Origin: Calocera cornea HHB12733
Lineage: Eukaryota; Basidiomycota; Dacrymycetes; Dacrymycetales; Dacrymycetaceae
DNA length: 64,000 nt
NCBI GenBank assembly: GCA_001632435.1
Contig: KV424045.1
Location: forward strand, 1-64,000
Direction: 5' to 3'
A program made the position numbers and the translations under genes. Every line of letters begins with the position of its first letter. Position 1 is the first letter of the stretch. Below the pieces are notes generated by a model, which saw only the letters and a program-made list of their open reading frames with translations, did no database searches and had not been told where the DNA came from. Shown piece by piece: positions 10,446 to 22,700 of the stretch.

Positions 10446-13265
10446 TTAGGCGTTCTGGCTGGCCATGAGGTCGTTCGCATGCTGCCGTTGCATGCGTTCA
10501 CGCACCTGCGAAAACATCCGCAATTCCTCTTCGCTTAGATCGCCCATAACTTGACTTATTGTATGGTCGAGCCAAGCGAGCTTGGCAACAGGATCTGTCG
10601 AAGTGGTTGTGTTCTGAGACACATAACCACCTGGCTGGCTGGCACCGCCTTGGATGGCAGCAAACTCGGCACGAGGCACTTGATCGGTCAGGTCGGGGAT
10701 CCGGAAGTCCGGTTGATGTCCATGGTCAGGAGAGACCACGGCACGGGAAGAGAATAGCACTTCTGACTGAGATCGAGAGCGCTGCAAGCGGTTCGGGCGA
10801 TTGAAACCAGTCGCGTGTGGGACGGACATCTCGCTCAGAGCGTGATGGAGAGGAGGAGGGCCACCGCGGCCAGATGACGGTTGCGCGTTCATTGAAAGCG
10901 ATGGGTGAGATTGTGACTGAGTCATTTGGCCATGCATCGCGTGGAAATCAGAGACGGCGCTCTGATAGCCATTCCCCATCGAGTTCGCATCGGCCGACGT
11001 TAATGTGAAGGGCGCTCCGAGTTGCCCATAAGCGGCATGATATGCCGACTGCGACGCATCCACGGGCGCTGGTTCCTCATCTTCCATAATGGTATCAGTG
11101 CTGGGAACGTAGGCGTGTAAGGTGGTCCGTGAAGAGTTCGAGCGAGGAATCTGCTGGGGCGGGGTGAATAGAACCATGTTGCTCAGTTGTGCACTAGGCG
11201 TCCCCGGTTGTTCTGGTGCAGGAGGCTCCTCGGCCAGCGCAGGGAACATGAATCCATCGGCCCGGAGATTCGGTGGTAGGGGCTGCACTGGCGAGGAATC
11301 GTTCGACATGGCGGCCTCAGAGTTTGCCTGTGGGAAGACAAGCTGCCCATGAAATTCGTATGAGCCAGTTGGGGATACATAGCCATCCATGTGGGCAGGC
11401 GAACTCGTGGGAGCTGACGAGTTTGAAAGTGCTCGCGGACGATGGCTGGGAGCTTGCTGAACGATGGCAGCCGGCTCTTCAACGAGCATTCCCGTCCCAG
11501 TCACCGTATCTGGCTGAGATTGCAACTTGGACGACAAGCCGTGATCCTCGGCAGCGGCATACTCCTCAAAGGAAGTATCGAATGTCGTCATTGAGCTCGA
11601 GCTCTGCGCCGAAAAACCGCTGGAGAACTGCGAAGAGTTGGCCATCGTAGAGCTCTCCTCTTCGCGCTCAGTCTCCTCCTCTGTGACATCCCCAGCCGTT
11701 GCTCGCCCAGCAGACTTCTCCGTACGCCTCCTTTTTGAGGTTGTAGGGGGCTCTTCCTCCTCGTCCATATGTTCGTCTTCAGTAGGCCCCCCGCCGACCA
11801 CGCCTTTCCGGATATGGTGTCGGTTCTTGAAGCCTGATACCCATCCGACACTCGCTTTGAACCTAGGCGTGTGGCCTAGCGACTCGGCGATCTGTAACGC
11901 CTTTTCTCGTATCATGGCATCGGTGATCTGCGTGTTTTGCTCTGTCAGTCGGGCTACCCATGGCGTCATATGCTCCTCTACGTCCGGGTATTTGGTAGGT
12001 CTACCGGAGGCAGTCAGCCCTGATGTGCTGAAGCTGGAACGAACATTTGAAACGCGCCTATTCTTGGGCCCCATCCTTCCATCCTCTAGATCCCTCATAA
12101 TCGCGTGCCGGTTCTTCAGCGTCTTGCTGACAGTGCTGCGTTCCACCTCGAATCGAATGCCAATGTCCGTTTGCGTCATCTTCGGGTATTTATCGGCAAA
12201 TTCGAGCATCTCCTTGCGCAAATGGTTCGTGAGTTTCGCCTTGCGTTTCGGAGGACGGCGCGAGGAGGAACCGGACGAACCACCGCCGCTTTCAAGGGAA
12301 GGCGGGGAGAGGGACGACGTGCTGTATGCGGACGAGTGCAATGACGGCGTCGTGGATGTCGGCGTCATGGTTCGGGAGGTTGTGGGTGTATAGGTGAGAT
12401 GGGCCCACGCCGGATGGGGTGGATGGGCGAAGGCGATTGGCGACTGGTTGGCACTGCTGACGGTCGCATGGGGACTACCCTCAGCAGGCAATGTTCCCGG
12501 GAAGATGAGCTGCCCCGGAGAGCGGTCAACGTTAACCGACAAGGGAGGTGGCTATACGAGACAAATTAGGTATAGGTATGCAAGTGGTAGATATCGCAAA
12601 CGCACCTTAAACTCGGCCTCCTTCCTCGCCCTCTGCCTGGTCTTTACACCGTGCAGACCCAGGCCAATGGGATCACTCACGCTCCTCGGTAGTGACGATG
12701 GTGCCTCCGCCGTGCCCTTCATGCTCCGCCTCATCTGACCGGACAGGGTCGATAAATTGGCACTGTTGCCGGCAAGCGCCATGACAGGAGCAGGCGCAAC
12801 GTGCTCGGGAAGCGGCGGCACCGGTGGAGGGAGCATCTGCGAGCTTGCAGTAGCTGCCGCGGCCGTCGCAGCTTGAGCATCTCGTCTCGTCTGCGAACGC
12901 GTTCTGGGACGCGCTGACGCGGAGGTGGAGGTCGACAAGTCCGACTGGAGCGATGTCGAAGAGGACGAGGCTGGCAGGTAAGTGGGTTGGGAGTGATTCT
13001 GGGGTTGAGGCTGAGAAAGCGAGTGATGGGCTTGAGGGATCATAAATGCCTGGGGCGGGAAGCCTTGCTGTGCCCATGGTCCTTGCGTATGCACTGGCGA
13101 GTGATTGATAGCGTGCATTTGGTCGTACATCATCTGCTGCTGCTGCTGCTCTGGGCTCATTTGCATGGTGACATGAGGCTGTTCATCGTGTACGGATGCC
13201 TGAGCGGGGAAAACAAAGGTTTGCAGGCGGCTGGACGAGTCGGTAGTGTGATGCCGTCGTGTCAT
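10446..13265 (-). CDS. CENPB-type HTH DNA-binding protein
   Basis: Two exons, 13265-12606 and 12551-10446, join across a 54-nt intron in phase, giving 921 residues. The first 300 residues are low complexity, rich in Gln, Ser and Pro with a CAG-coded polyglutamine near 13135. A psq-like helix-turn-helix lies at about residues 318-372 (KAKLTNHLRKEM, then RSTVSKTLKNRHAI). A second CENPB-type HTH lies at about 403-470, ending SVGWVSGFKNRHHIRKG. The rest is Ser/Gln/Pro-rich with no DDE catalytic domain. This fits a transcription factor domesticated from a pogo-like transposase; its targets are unknown. The same two HTH types occur in the transposase at 26.3-28.0 kb. Confidence 0.8.
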
Positions 13266-15641
13266 CTTGAGGTCGTTTGGGGCCGCCTACGCGGGGTAGG
13301 TACCGGCGACGGACGGAGGGCGGGGTATAAGCCTATTAGCCCTCCTCTGTCTCGTGTAGGAGATCGGCTAGAGAAACGCGTGTAAGACGCGACGTAGAGA
13401 CGCGACGCAGGTCGCCAAAGTCGGACGGACGTGGTGCTCACCCGGATGCAGAGGACGAAGCCGTGAAAGTCTCGTCTCGCCGCCCTCGATCCGCAACGTC
13501 GCGCCTTCCCCGGCAGCCTCTCCGGTCTCCTTCTCCTCTCCAACGGGTAAGACGGCCTTATCTCGAACACCAGCACGGCAGTTCAAGGAATAATCCAAGC
13601 AACGTTCGCACTGGCGCGGCCACCCCCTTTTGCTGGCCGCGGATAACCTCGCGTCCGCCTGCCCTATCCCCGTCTGTGTGCCGCGTATGGACGACGACAC
13701 AGGACAGCTGGATTTGTGCCGCAGCCCGCAGCGCGTACAGGGTATACGGTACACGAAGGGGGTGACGGTAGGGTGATGGTAGGACGAGCTACCTGGCAAG
13801 GACGAGCAAGGGGCGGGTCGCAGGTCTGCCTGCCGGTGATGCTCGGATTCTGAAGCCACTCCAGACCCGGCCACTAGCTCGAACCAGTACCTTCCGGTGA
13901 ACTTTATCTCTTCAATTCGTTCCTGGCAACATTCTTAGTCTTACTTTCCCTTCTAATATTTCCTAGCTACTATTGAGCGCAAGGCCACACCTGTAAAATA
14001 ATAATAGTATCGACGCTGCGTTTGAACAATGTGCTACAAAATGTCCAGCTGTTGAAGTGTGCAACGGAAGCCAAGAAGCAGCGCGTCAGACCAGTGCGGC
14101 TCCGGGATGTGTCGCAACGGAATCGTCCGGTCACGCTCTTGGGACTCGGTATGACGAGGTGGACATTGGGGAGAGACAACATGAATCGAGCTGCGTCCTC
14201 CAATGACCGTTCAGTTTATCCAACTGCTTCAATAACAGGGATGGCTCCTCTCTATCTTGATGGTTGCCCGACAACACACTTTCTGCTGGCCGGAGTCAGC
14301 ATCGCCTTATCTGGCTTGCGGCCCGGGCACTCTCTTCCCACGCCGCCATGCACGACAATTGTCAAGTCCCTGATCGGGGAGCAGCGCATGGCCACAACGC
14401 GTCCTTGAGTCGCGCGCAGGCCGGTCGCCGTGCCGCTTGGCCTTTTGTTCAGCTCTCCGGTCGCCACGCTCCAGTTCTTCCTCTGATTGGCCTAATTTGG
14501 AAGCTGATGCCGACGTCCCGATGACGTCCCAATGCCCGGTGGCTTCTGTTAGAGCACTGATTTACAGCGGGAGCGCAGTACAAAGTGAAACCGCTCGGCC
14601 AATCTGCATGGGGGCTGGTGCCGTTTCCGAGCCAACTGTCAGGATATGTGTTGAACCTGTCAACGACGGGTGCCTGACCCGACCCTTCAACTGGTTGACT
14701 ATCTTTGTCCTGCAACGCCGCTGCCTTGCGGTTGGCCTAAATCGTGGAAGCCCAAGTCCCTGGGTGTGAACGAGGCCCCAGCGGTCGCTGTCGACCTGCG
14801 GATACCTGTCCTGGCAATATTCCGTCGAAGATAACGACTCGTGTAAAGAAGCCTTCCGGCTTTGATCAGACGTGTCGTGCGGAAGCAGCGCCTTGAGGGC
14901 CCTGCCGAGGTTGTTCGGCCGGTCGCGTTGACCCGAACTCCGATGTCGAAGGCGGCACTGAAGGGCAGGACGCGCCTTCGCCTAATAAGGAATTTAGTTC
15001 TCGGTTTGTATACTGGAGGTCGCCGATTTCTATGCTGTTGCTTTACGTGTCAATGGCTCACAGCCTCCGTAAATAATAGACAAGGGGCCCCCGAGCATGT
15101 GTCTCATTTGATCTGGGTTTGATCTCGGTTTACCCTTCCCCTTTGTTTCCACATTCCCTTCGTACCTCTCACCATGCACTCCTTTGAGAGTCATAAGTCA
15201 TACTGTACACTGCTTACCTGGTGTGTGTTCGACGAGCACGTGTGGGTGAAAGTCGAACCTTTTTGAACAGACAAGATCGTCGTCCCCACGAACTCTATCC
15301 GCCGACGCAAGACGATGAAACGACCGCCACAGATGACTTGACTGAACGTTATATACCGCTCAACAAGGTATCTCGTCCCGGACCTTGGCGGGCGATATTC
15401 ACATCATTTCCGCAAGGGACAGTGTGTATTTTCTGCCATCCAATTGTTCAACTGCCCATCCTTTGGGTCGTGTACATGATCGCTTGACTCCAAGGCTCGT
15501 GTGACATCAGACCCCGCACCCACATCGCGTCGCGTCGCGTCCAATAAGTTATTACGGTCAGGCGCCAGACCTAGGGTGCTACTCATCGTCCGCTCGACCC
15601 CACCTCAATCCCCCTTACGTTGCCGTTTTACCACTTCAGAC
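13266..15641. other. Gene-poor spacer
   Basis: About 2.4 kb without a gene I can support. The left end must contain the promoter of the CENPB-type gene and the right end that of FEN1. One minus-strand ORF (13368-13874) contains CxxC pairs but has no further support. The middle (14.0-15.2 kb) has only short frames. Confidence 0.4.
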
Positions 15642-17305
15642 ATGGGTATCAAGGGCCTCACTGCGCTCCTCTCTGAGCATGCACCGAAATGCATGAGCGA
15701 ACATGAGATGAAGACCTTGTTTGGGCGGAAGGTCGCAGTCGATGCCTCCATGTCGATCTACCAGGTGCGCCGTGAAGCACGTGTCACAGGCAGCAGCGAC
15801 TCACATCGATCCAGTTCCTCATTGCAGTCCGACAAAAGGACGGGGAGATGCTGACCAATGATCAGGGGGAGACGACTTCGCATGTACGCATCAGTGTATG
15901 TGTCACTGGCGGGGGCACGCGACTGACATCTGGCACAGCTCATGGGCTTTTTCTACCGCACAATCCGGATGGTGGAGAACGGGATAAAGCCTGCTTACGT
16001 GTTTGATGGACGACCACCAGAGCTGAAGTCGGGTGTGGTGGGTTGTCTTTCTATGCGTTGAGGGAGGCGTGTGTTGATGTTGCTGCCTAGCTGGCCAAGC
16101 GATTTGAGCGGAAGGAGGAGGCCAAGGAGGACGGCGAGGAGGCTAAAGAGACTGGTATGCGCACTTGTAGCAGTTTTCCCATTATGGCCTCTCATCTTTG
16201 ACAGGAACTGTTGAGGACATCGCGCGTCTAGCTGGAAGAACTGTGCGAGTGACGAAGGAGCACAACGAGGAGTGTCGGAAGCTGCTGGCGTTGATGGGCA
16301 TTCCTTGTGTCGTGGTGCGTGCCATTCCCCCTTGTGAGGCAGAACGCCGTCTTATCACTATGTCCAGGCGCCCTCTGAAGCGGAAGCTCAATGTGCGGAG
16401 CTCGCACGTGGAGGCAAGGTATATGCTGCTGGGTCGGAGGACATGGACACCCTCACGTTCAACACGCCAATCCTGCTACGACACCTTACCTTCTCTGAAG
16501 CTAAGAAGATGCCGATCAGTGAGATCAACCTGAAGTTAGCATTAGAAGGACTGGAGATGGATATGAGCAAGGTATGCACCTCATTCACGGTTGGTTTGGA
16601 TATGACTCATACGCGAGTTTAGTTCATCGACCTCTGCCTGCTGCTCGGCTGCGACTACCTCGAACCCATCAAGGGCATAGGTCCTAAATCGGCACTGAAG
16701 CTGGTGCGAGAACACGAAACCATGGACGACATCCTGGAGACGCTGCGCGGGAAGATGACGGAGAAAGACTCGAAGGAGGACGGCACGCCGGCGAAGAAGA
16801 AGGGAGGCGTGCATGTGCCGGACGACTGGCCGTGGGAAAAGGCAAAGGAGCTGTTCATCCATCCGGATGTTACGCCGGCGAGCGAGCTGAATGTGCGTGG
16901 TATCATTCATGTCGGAAGTCATCCCCTCACATCACCACCGTAGATCGAATGGAAGGAGCCGGATATGGAGGGCTTGGTGGAGTTCCTGGTGCGGCAGAAA
17001 GGCTTCAAGTGCGTCCGAACGAGTCACGATGTTCAATAACGTACTGACTGCTTCGTAGTGAGGAGCGTGTGCGCAAAGGCGCCGAAAAGCTGTCCAAGAT
17101 GCTCAATGCGAAGCAACAAGGTCGGCTCGACGGATTCTTCAAGGCCATGCCCAAGAGCTCGCCAGAAAAGAAGGAAGATGCCAAGGGCGGCAAAGGGACG
17201 AAGCGGAAGGTGAGTCGTCATGCACAGTGTACATTGCTGGAACTGAGACTATTGGTACAGGGGGATGATAAAGCAGTTGGCGCGAAGAAGAAATCCAAGA
17301 AGTGA
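15642..17305 (+). CDS. FEN1: Flap endonuclease 1
   Basis: Ten exons join in phase: 15642-15764, 15815-15883, 15939-16037, 16091-16154, 16205-16314, 16368-16571, 16623-16892, 16944-17008, 17059-17209 and 17261-17305, giving 399 residues (about 380 is usual). FEN1 cuts 5' flaps during Okazaki fragment maturation and long-patch base excision repair in the nucleus. The N-terminus begins [17 protein letters not shown]. The acidic metal site is visible in [33 protein letters not shown] and [19 protein letters not shown] (H3TH). A PCNA-binding box, QGRLDGFF, precedes a Lys-rich nuclear-localising tail. Confidence 0.96.
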
Positions 17306-17501
17306 TCTCTTCCACGTGTGACGCTTCATCTCTGCGACGTTGTCATGTCTTCCTATTATACTTCTCCATAGTGTGTATCATATCCATCCGCACCGAGCAC
17401 ATCTCGCATTGTGACGGACAGGGCAAGCGGGTCATCGTGCGGACATAGGTTGGCGCAATTGCCTCTATTTTTTGGTATCTCTGCAAGGTAATGAGCCCTT
17501 G

Positions 17502-17815
17502 CTAGGGACACTGTGGCAAAGATACGCACGCAGTGGGATTGCCCTTCACGATCGTCAGCATAGAGTTCCCAGCCGCTCCTACTATTTGGTTCTCTATTGA
17601 ACGATTGATCTTGGCGGATAAGCCCTGCAACGATAGTGAGCTAACATCTCAAGGGAAGTCACTACACACCGACGCACCTTTTTGAGCTGCTCATGCTTGA
17701 CGGCATCCTTCTTCTTCGGTGCAATCACTCGCCTTCCCTTCTTCAAATTCGATGCGTTCGCTTTTCTTGCAGAAACTGCCTTCTTCTGAAGGCCTTTTGA
17801 CTGGTTTTGGACCAT
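17502..17815 (-). CDS. Small basic DUF2462 (UPF0390-like) protein
   Basis: Two exons, 17815-17678 and 17624-17502, join across a 53-nt intron in phase, giving 86 residues. The N-terminal half is highly basic (many Lys/Arg, GRRVIAPKKKDAVK). The second exon reads LSAKINRSIENQIVGAAG, typical of the conserved C-terminal helix of the family. DUF2462 proteins are small, probably nucleolar or nuclear, and of poorly known function. The gene is divergent from the YEATS-like gene with only 185 bp between the starts. Confidence 0.8.
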
Positions 17816-18000
17816 TTTCGGAGTGATGGGCAGTGCGAAAGTATTGGCAGGAGAGAGCAAAAGGGACCACGATCGGAAGCGCTCAAGTTTTCGCCACTTC
17901 TTCTGGTCCCTGAAGAACCCTACCGTTAACGCCGAACGACGATCCTCACACGACCATGGGCACCCCGCATCGACCATAGAACTCCGCATCACCCCCGCCA
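17816..18000. promoter_or_regulatory. Compact bidirectional promoter
   Basis: The 185 bp between the start codons of the DUF2462 gene (minus) and the YEATS-like gene (plus) must serve both directions. I see no clear TATA box. Confidence 0.5.
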
Positions 18001-19738
18001 ATGCCCTCTATCCTGGGGAAACGTAAAAGAGGATCAGTGCTAGCTGATCAGGGGGGAGGTCGCACTGGCGTTGTCAAGCAGGGTGCGTTAAGTCCGATGG
18101 CATCGCGGTAGGCGCTGACTCACTGAGTAGCAGATGCCCGGAAGGCGATCGTTAGAACTGTGGAGGAGCAGATAGGACTAGAGCGCAGCATGAAGCTACG
18201 GGAGATCAAGGCCACTGAGGCACGTATTGCATGGGCACAGGCTGTTGCGGAGGGAGTGGAGCGAGGTGCGTCCAATCCGTTCGTCCCATGGTGCATCGTT
18301 ACTGACGGTGTTGGGGTAGCCGCTCCTCCGTCTTCAAGCGACTGGAGAGGTATCAGAGCTGCTGCCATGCTCTCATATTGGTCCATCGGCTCTGCATACT
18401 ACTCATGGACACGTCCTCGAACATCTCCGTATACACAAGACGGCACTGGCGCGCCGATACTTCCCCTACCGCCACCAGTCGAATTTCCGCCGATGTCTGA
18501 TGAAGTACGGTCGTCTGTCCAGCAAATAATAGCGAAGGGGAACAGACCCCTTCTGGTACAATATCTGGTCGACCCACAGTTAGAGCCCGTGCTGCTGGTA
18601 CTAGCCTGTCCCGTCTGCAAGCGGGCCGATCTGTCCACCGTGCAAGGCTTCTACAACCACTGTCGACTGGCCCATCAGCTCACATATGCCGGTCATTCGG
18701 AATGCATTGAAGCCTCTGGGCAGCTTGTTTCAAAAGAGGATATCCAGTCGATTGGTCTGGACGATGTTGAGATCAAAGGCACTGGTATACCGAGCATACA
18801 AAGGCTGTTCCAGCGCGCTGTCGGCATACAACCCCCCGTAGCTTCACCTCGCCAGCCCGACCAAATAACAAAATCGCTTTCTCCGTCTCCCGCTACCGGC
18901 GAAAACGAACTAAATAAAACCCTTGGCATACACGACGAGACACCAGCACTCGCTCAGTTCCTAGGCACCACTGCCAGACGACGACAAATCAAAGTGTTCG
19001 ACACCGGAGAAGACATCGACATCACTACCGAGCTTCCAGAACCGCGTCGCTTCACATGGCTTTATAGACCTCGAAGGGGAGTGCCTCCCACGCAGGAGGC
19101 ACTCGACGATGGAATCCAAGCGACTATACCCATGGAGACATTTACTCGAGCCCCAACAACGCCCATACCCGGTTCCACTATACCCCCATCTTTGCATCCT
19201 CTTGACAAGCAATCCCGTTTTCATGTTTCTCGTCGCATCGTCTTCACCGATCGCAGTCGCTATATACCCCTGAGTAAGCGAACAATTATTCCGAGACCAG
19301 ATAGCCGTTCTGAATTCAGTTGCAGCGCATCGCCATGACCCATCTGACACCGCAACGCATGAGTGGTCTCTTACGATCACCGCTCCTTCTTATGTATGCC
19401 CCACAATCCGCCGAATTTCATGAGTTTGCGCTAATCCAGCCATGCAGATGCCCCATGTTGCGACCTTCCTGCAAAAAGCCACCATTTCGACGCCAGCACC
19501 CAACGCCCGATCTTTCACGTGCACTGATGCACCCTTTACGGCATCCGGGAAAGCAAACGCTCCCTTCCTTGCTCAAGTGCGGCTCTCTTGGGCGGGCTAC
19601 CAAAACAAGGATACAACAGCGACGCACTGGGTTCGGCTGGACTCTGGCAAGTCTGGTGGCTGGGTCCCAGGTGATGAGCAAGTTCTCGATATTCGGCTGG
19701 ACAAAGACACTGTATTTTTAGCTCGCAGTGCTAAGTAA
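18001..19738 (+). CDS. YEATS/AHC1-like chromatin-complex protein
   Basis: Four exons: 18001-18082, 18134-19273, 19320-19393 (or starting 19326; both acceptors keep phase) and 19448-19738, giving 526-528 residues. An N-terminal coiled helix (VEEQIGLERSMKLREIKA) is followed by a zinc-finger-like CPVCKRADLSTVQGFYNHCR with a later AHQLTY. After a linker comes a segment like the YEATS fold: RRIVFTDRSRYIPL, ATHEWSLTITAPSY, then a beta-rich C-terminus ending LDIRLDKDTVF. This layout resembles fungal AHC1/YEATS2-type subunits of histone acetyltransferase complexes. The canonical aromatic cage cannot be confirmed by eye, so the exact complex is uncertain. Confidence 0.65.
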
Positions 19739-19766
19739 ATCTTAATCATATCAACGATCTCTACAA

Positions 19767-22700
19767 TTACGGTACTGCCATGCACGCCTGCGGCGATGAT
19801 AGTCCGTCCTGATTTGCATTCATTATCCTCGTGAAGCGCTTCTCCGCACCTACAATCTCATGAGCTTCTGGTTCCGCCAGAAAATTTGCGTGCATACCTT
19901 GGCCACTTTCCCATTCCCCAGCCCGGTGGCCCTCACTGTTCGCTCCCAAAACACCTTCAACCTCTCTCCGACATGGGCCTTCCGTGCTGGGGGATGTGCC
20001 ACTTCAGGAACAACAGGTGAAACCACGCCTGGTTCTTCGTATTCATCGCTTGGAGAGATTACAGATTCGGGCAATGGAACCTCTGTCGGAGGCGGTTCGA
20101 AGAGCTCGCGTAGCGCTGGCCTGGGTGTTTTCTTCAAGGTAGACGGGGTGACTGGTGTCGGTATTTTGGATACGGACGTCTTGCCGCGCGTCTGACCGTA
20201 CGCGGCTTTGGTGTCTTCGACGACCTTGTCGAGCGATTGAAGCCAGATGGACATGCGGTCATCCCTGGATGCACCATGTTAATACGTGCTGAATGACTGT
20301 TATTAGACCAGTCTTACTTGGTAGCCACGTTCTCCTTCCCCGCCGGGTTCTGCATCACCCCCGTAACGGTGTTCGAATACTTCTGAAGATCATCCGTCAT
20401 CGACCGCTTGTGAGGTGAAGTAGTATGTCTAGCATTGTCAAGCAAAGACATGTCCTCGCTCTGCGATCTCGCCAAGGCAGTAGAGATCCGTTCGCTCGCT
20501 TTGCGCCCAACGGCCATGGGAATGTGCAGCGGTTGCTGGCTCACGTGCGAGTTGGCGGTTGAGGGACGTATCAAGGTATCCTTGTTGCCGACTGAGTGAC
20601 TTCGACTGAGGTTGGTCTTGACTGCGTCTTTGAGATTGTCGATCGCGCCTCCGGCTTCGGAAGACGGGTGAGGTGGAGGGATGATGACTGTTTCTGTAAT
20701 GTGGCTCAGTTCTGGTGACTGCTTCTTTCCCGCAAGCCTGGGACATACCAGGAGCGCTAAACGACACTTCCGCAGTGGACTCAATGGTCATGCTAGGCAT
20801 CGGAGGCGGGGGAGAGACGGCCTTCCTTCGCTCCTTCTTCGCCATGACGACATTCTCGACCGCTTTCTCCTTCTCCTTCTTGCTCTCAAAGTCACCCCTG
20901 GCCAGCAAGCCCTTGGTCTCGACAAGCGGCTTCCGAGCATGCGAGCTCACGACACCCGCGAGCGCAGCCTTGTTCTCTTTCCCAGCCCTGCCCCGCGTGG
21001 GGGACATAGGCATTGACTTCCTCTTGCTCTGATTCGGAGCCGCGTCGGTAGGGCTGGATAGCACTCTGTCCTCGGCGACCTCAAACGCCGGCTGCGCCGC
21101 GCGAGCGGCCTCGCGGTGCTCCTTCGGGATGGGGATACGCGAGGACTTGACATTTGACGGGGTCGGCGGGGCCGTACCTTTGGACTCGACGCGGATGGAT
21201 CGGAGGCTCGCTTTGCGCTCGCGGGGATCGTCCGGAAGAGGTACCACGAGGCTGTCTTGGGTGACTTCTTCTTGCACGACCGAGACGTCCACGATCGCTT
21301 TCGCTTTACATGCCGTCTCTGTTAGACCCGGGATATTGATGTGCGAAAGAAGTGCAACTTACGCAATGCAACTAAAGCCTTCTCCGTCGGGAACGCCGTA
21401 TGGAAGTAAGGGTCGGCCATGCAAGTCTGGGCCCACGGCCGGCCCTCCGCACTGGGGTTCATCATCCGCTTGAGCAACTTCTCCGCGCCTGCATCATATC
21501 CCGCCCATGAGTCTCGCTTCAAAGTGGTACAAAGAGAAAAGCAGACCTCGGGACATCACCCACTCGCCAACCCACTCCCCCTTGACCGTCCGCTCCCAAT
21601 ACACCTTGAGCCCCTCAGCCGTGCTCATATCCGGATCCGCCTTGACCCGCCCCTCTTCCCCGTCCTCTACACTGGCGTGGGAATCGGAAGAGGGGGCCGG
21701 GGTGTTCTCGAATGGGGTGCGCCCAGCGAGGACTTCAAAGAACGTCACGCCCAGGGACCAGACATCCGACTTGCGCGTATCGTGCTTCTGTCCACGGGCG
21801 CGTTCGGGGCTGCGAGAGTACTGTGTCAGAACTGGGCTGAGAGAAATGGAGTAAACAGCGGACCTGAGGTACTCGGGCGTGCCGTACGCTAGTTGGGACT
21901 GGAACCGCTCTTCCTTCTCCTCGGGGTGGTGCTGCGCGAACCCGAAGTCGATCAGCACGGGCTGGTCGTCCTCCGTGAGCATGATATTAGCAGGCCTGCG
22001 TAGCACAGGATCAGCGCACGTCCTTCAGCCTCAATGGCGGCAAGAAATCAGAAGAAAGGCAAGCAATACTCACTTGATATCATTATGCACCACCCCCCTC
22101 GCGTGCATCCACCCGACCGCATCCAGCACCCTCTCAAACCAGCGCCGCGCCTTCTCCTCCCGCACGCACACCGGCATCTGCCGCGAGAGCAGGGGCATGA
22201 TCATCAGCCCGCCCAGGGGGTACTCGATGAACGCGAGCGGGTCGAGCACGCCGGGGTGGCGCGGGCCCAGGAGCTCCCAGCGCTTCTCCTGCTCGGCTTT
22301 GTGCCCCTCCGCGTTAGGGCTGGTGCTAGTGCTGGAGGGGCCGTGCGAGGGCTGCGAGGAGGGCAATGAATGCGCGCTCGGCAAGTGCCCGCGCAGGATC
22401 TGGAACTCCTTCCATAGCGCCAAGAGCCGGATCTCGGCCGTCTTCCGCTCGCTCGCGAAGAGGACAAGTTTGCAGGCGTAGACTTCTGTCGGTGGGTCCG
22501 CGTCCGATCCTTCTCCATTCTCGTTCTTATCGGGGTTCTGGGCGCGGTGGGAGGAAGGCGAGCTGGTGTCTTGCTTCGGCAGGCGGAGGGACCATACGCT
22601 GCCCCAGTTGCCGTACCCGAGCTGTCGAACGCGCATCAGCATTCACCTGATTATTCCATCCAGCAGCGCACAACAGCACAGCATATAGCACGGTGCCCTC

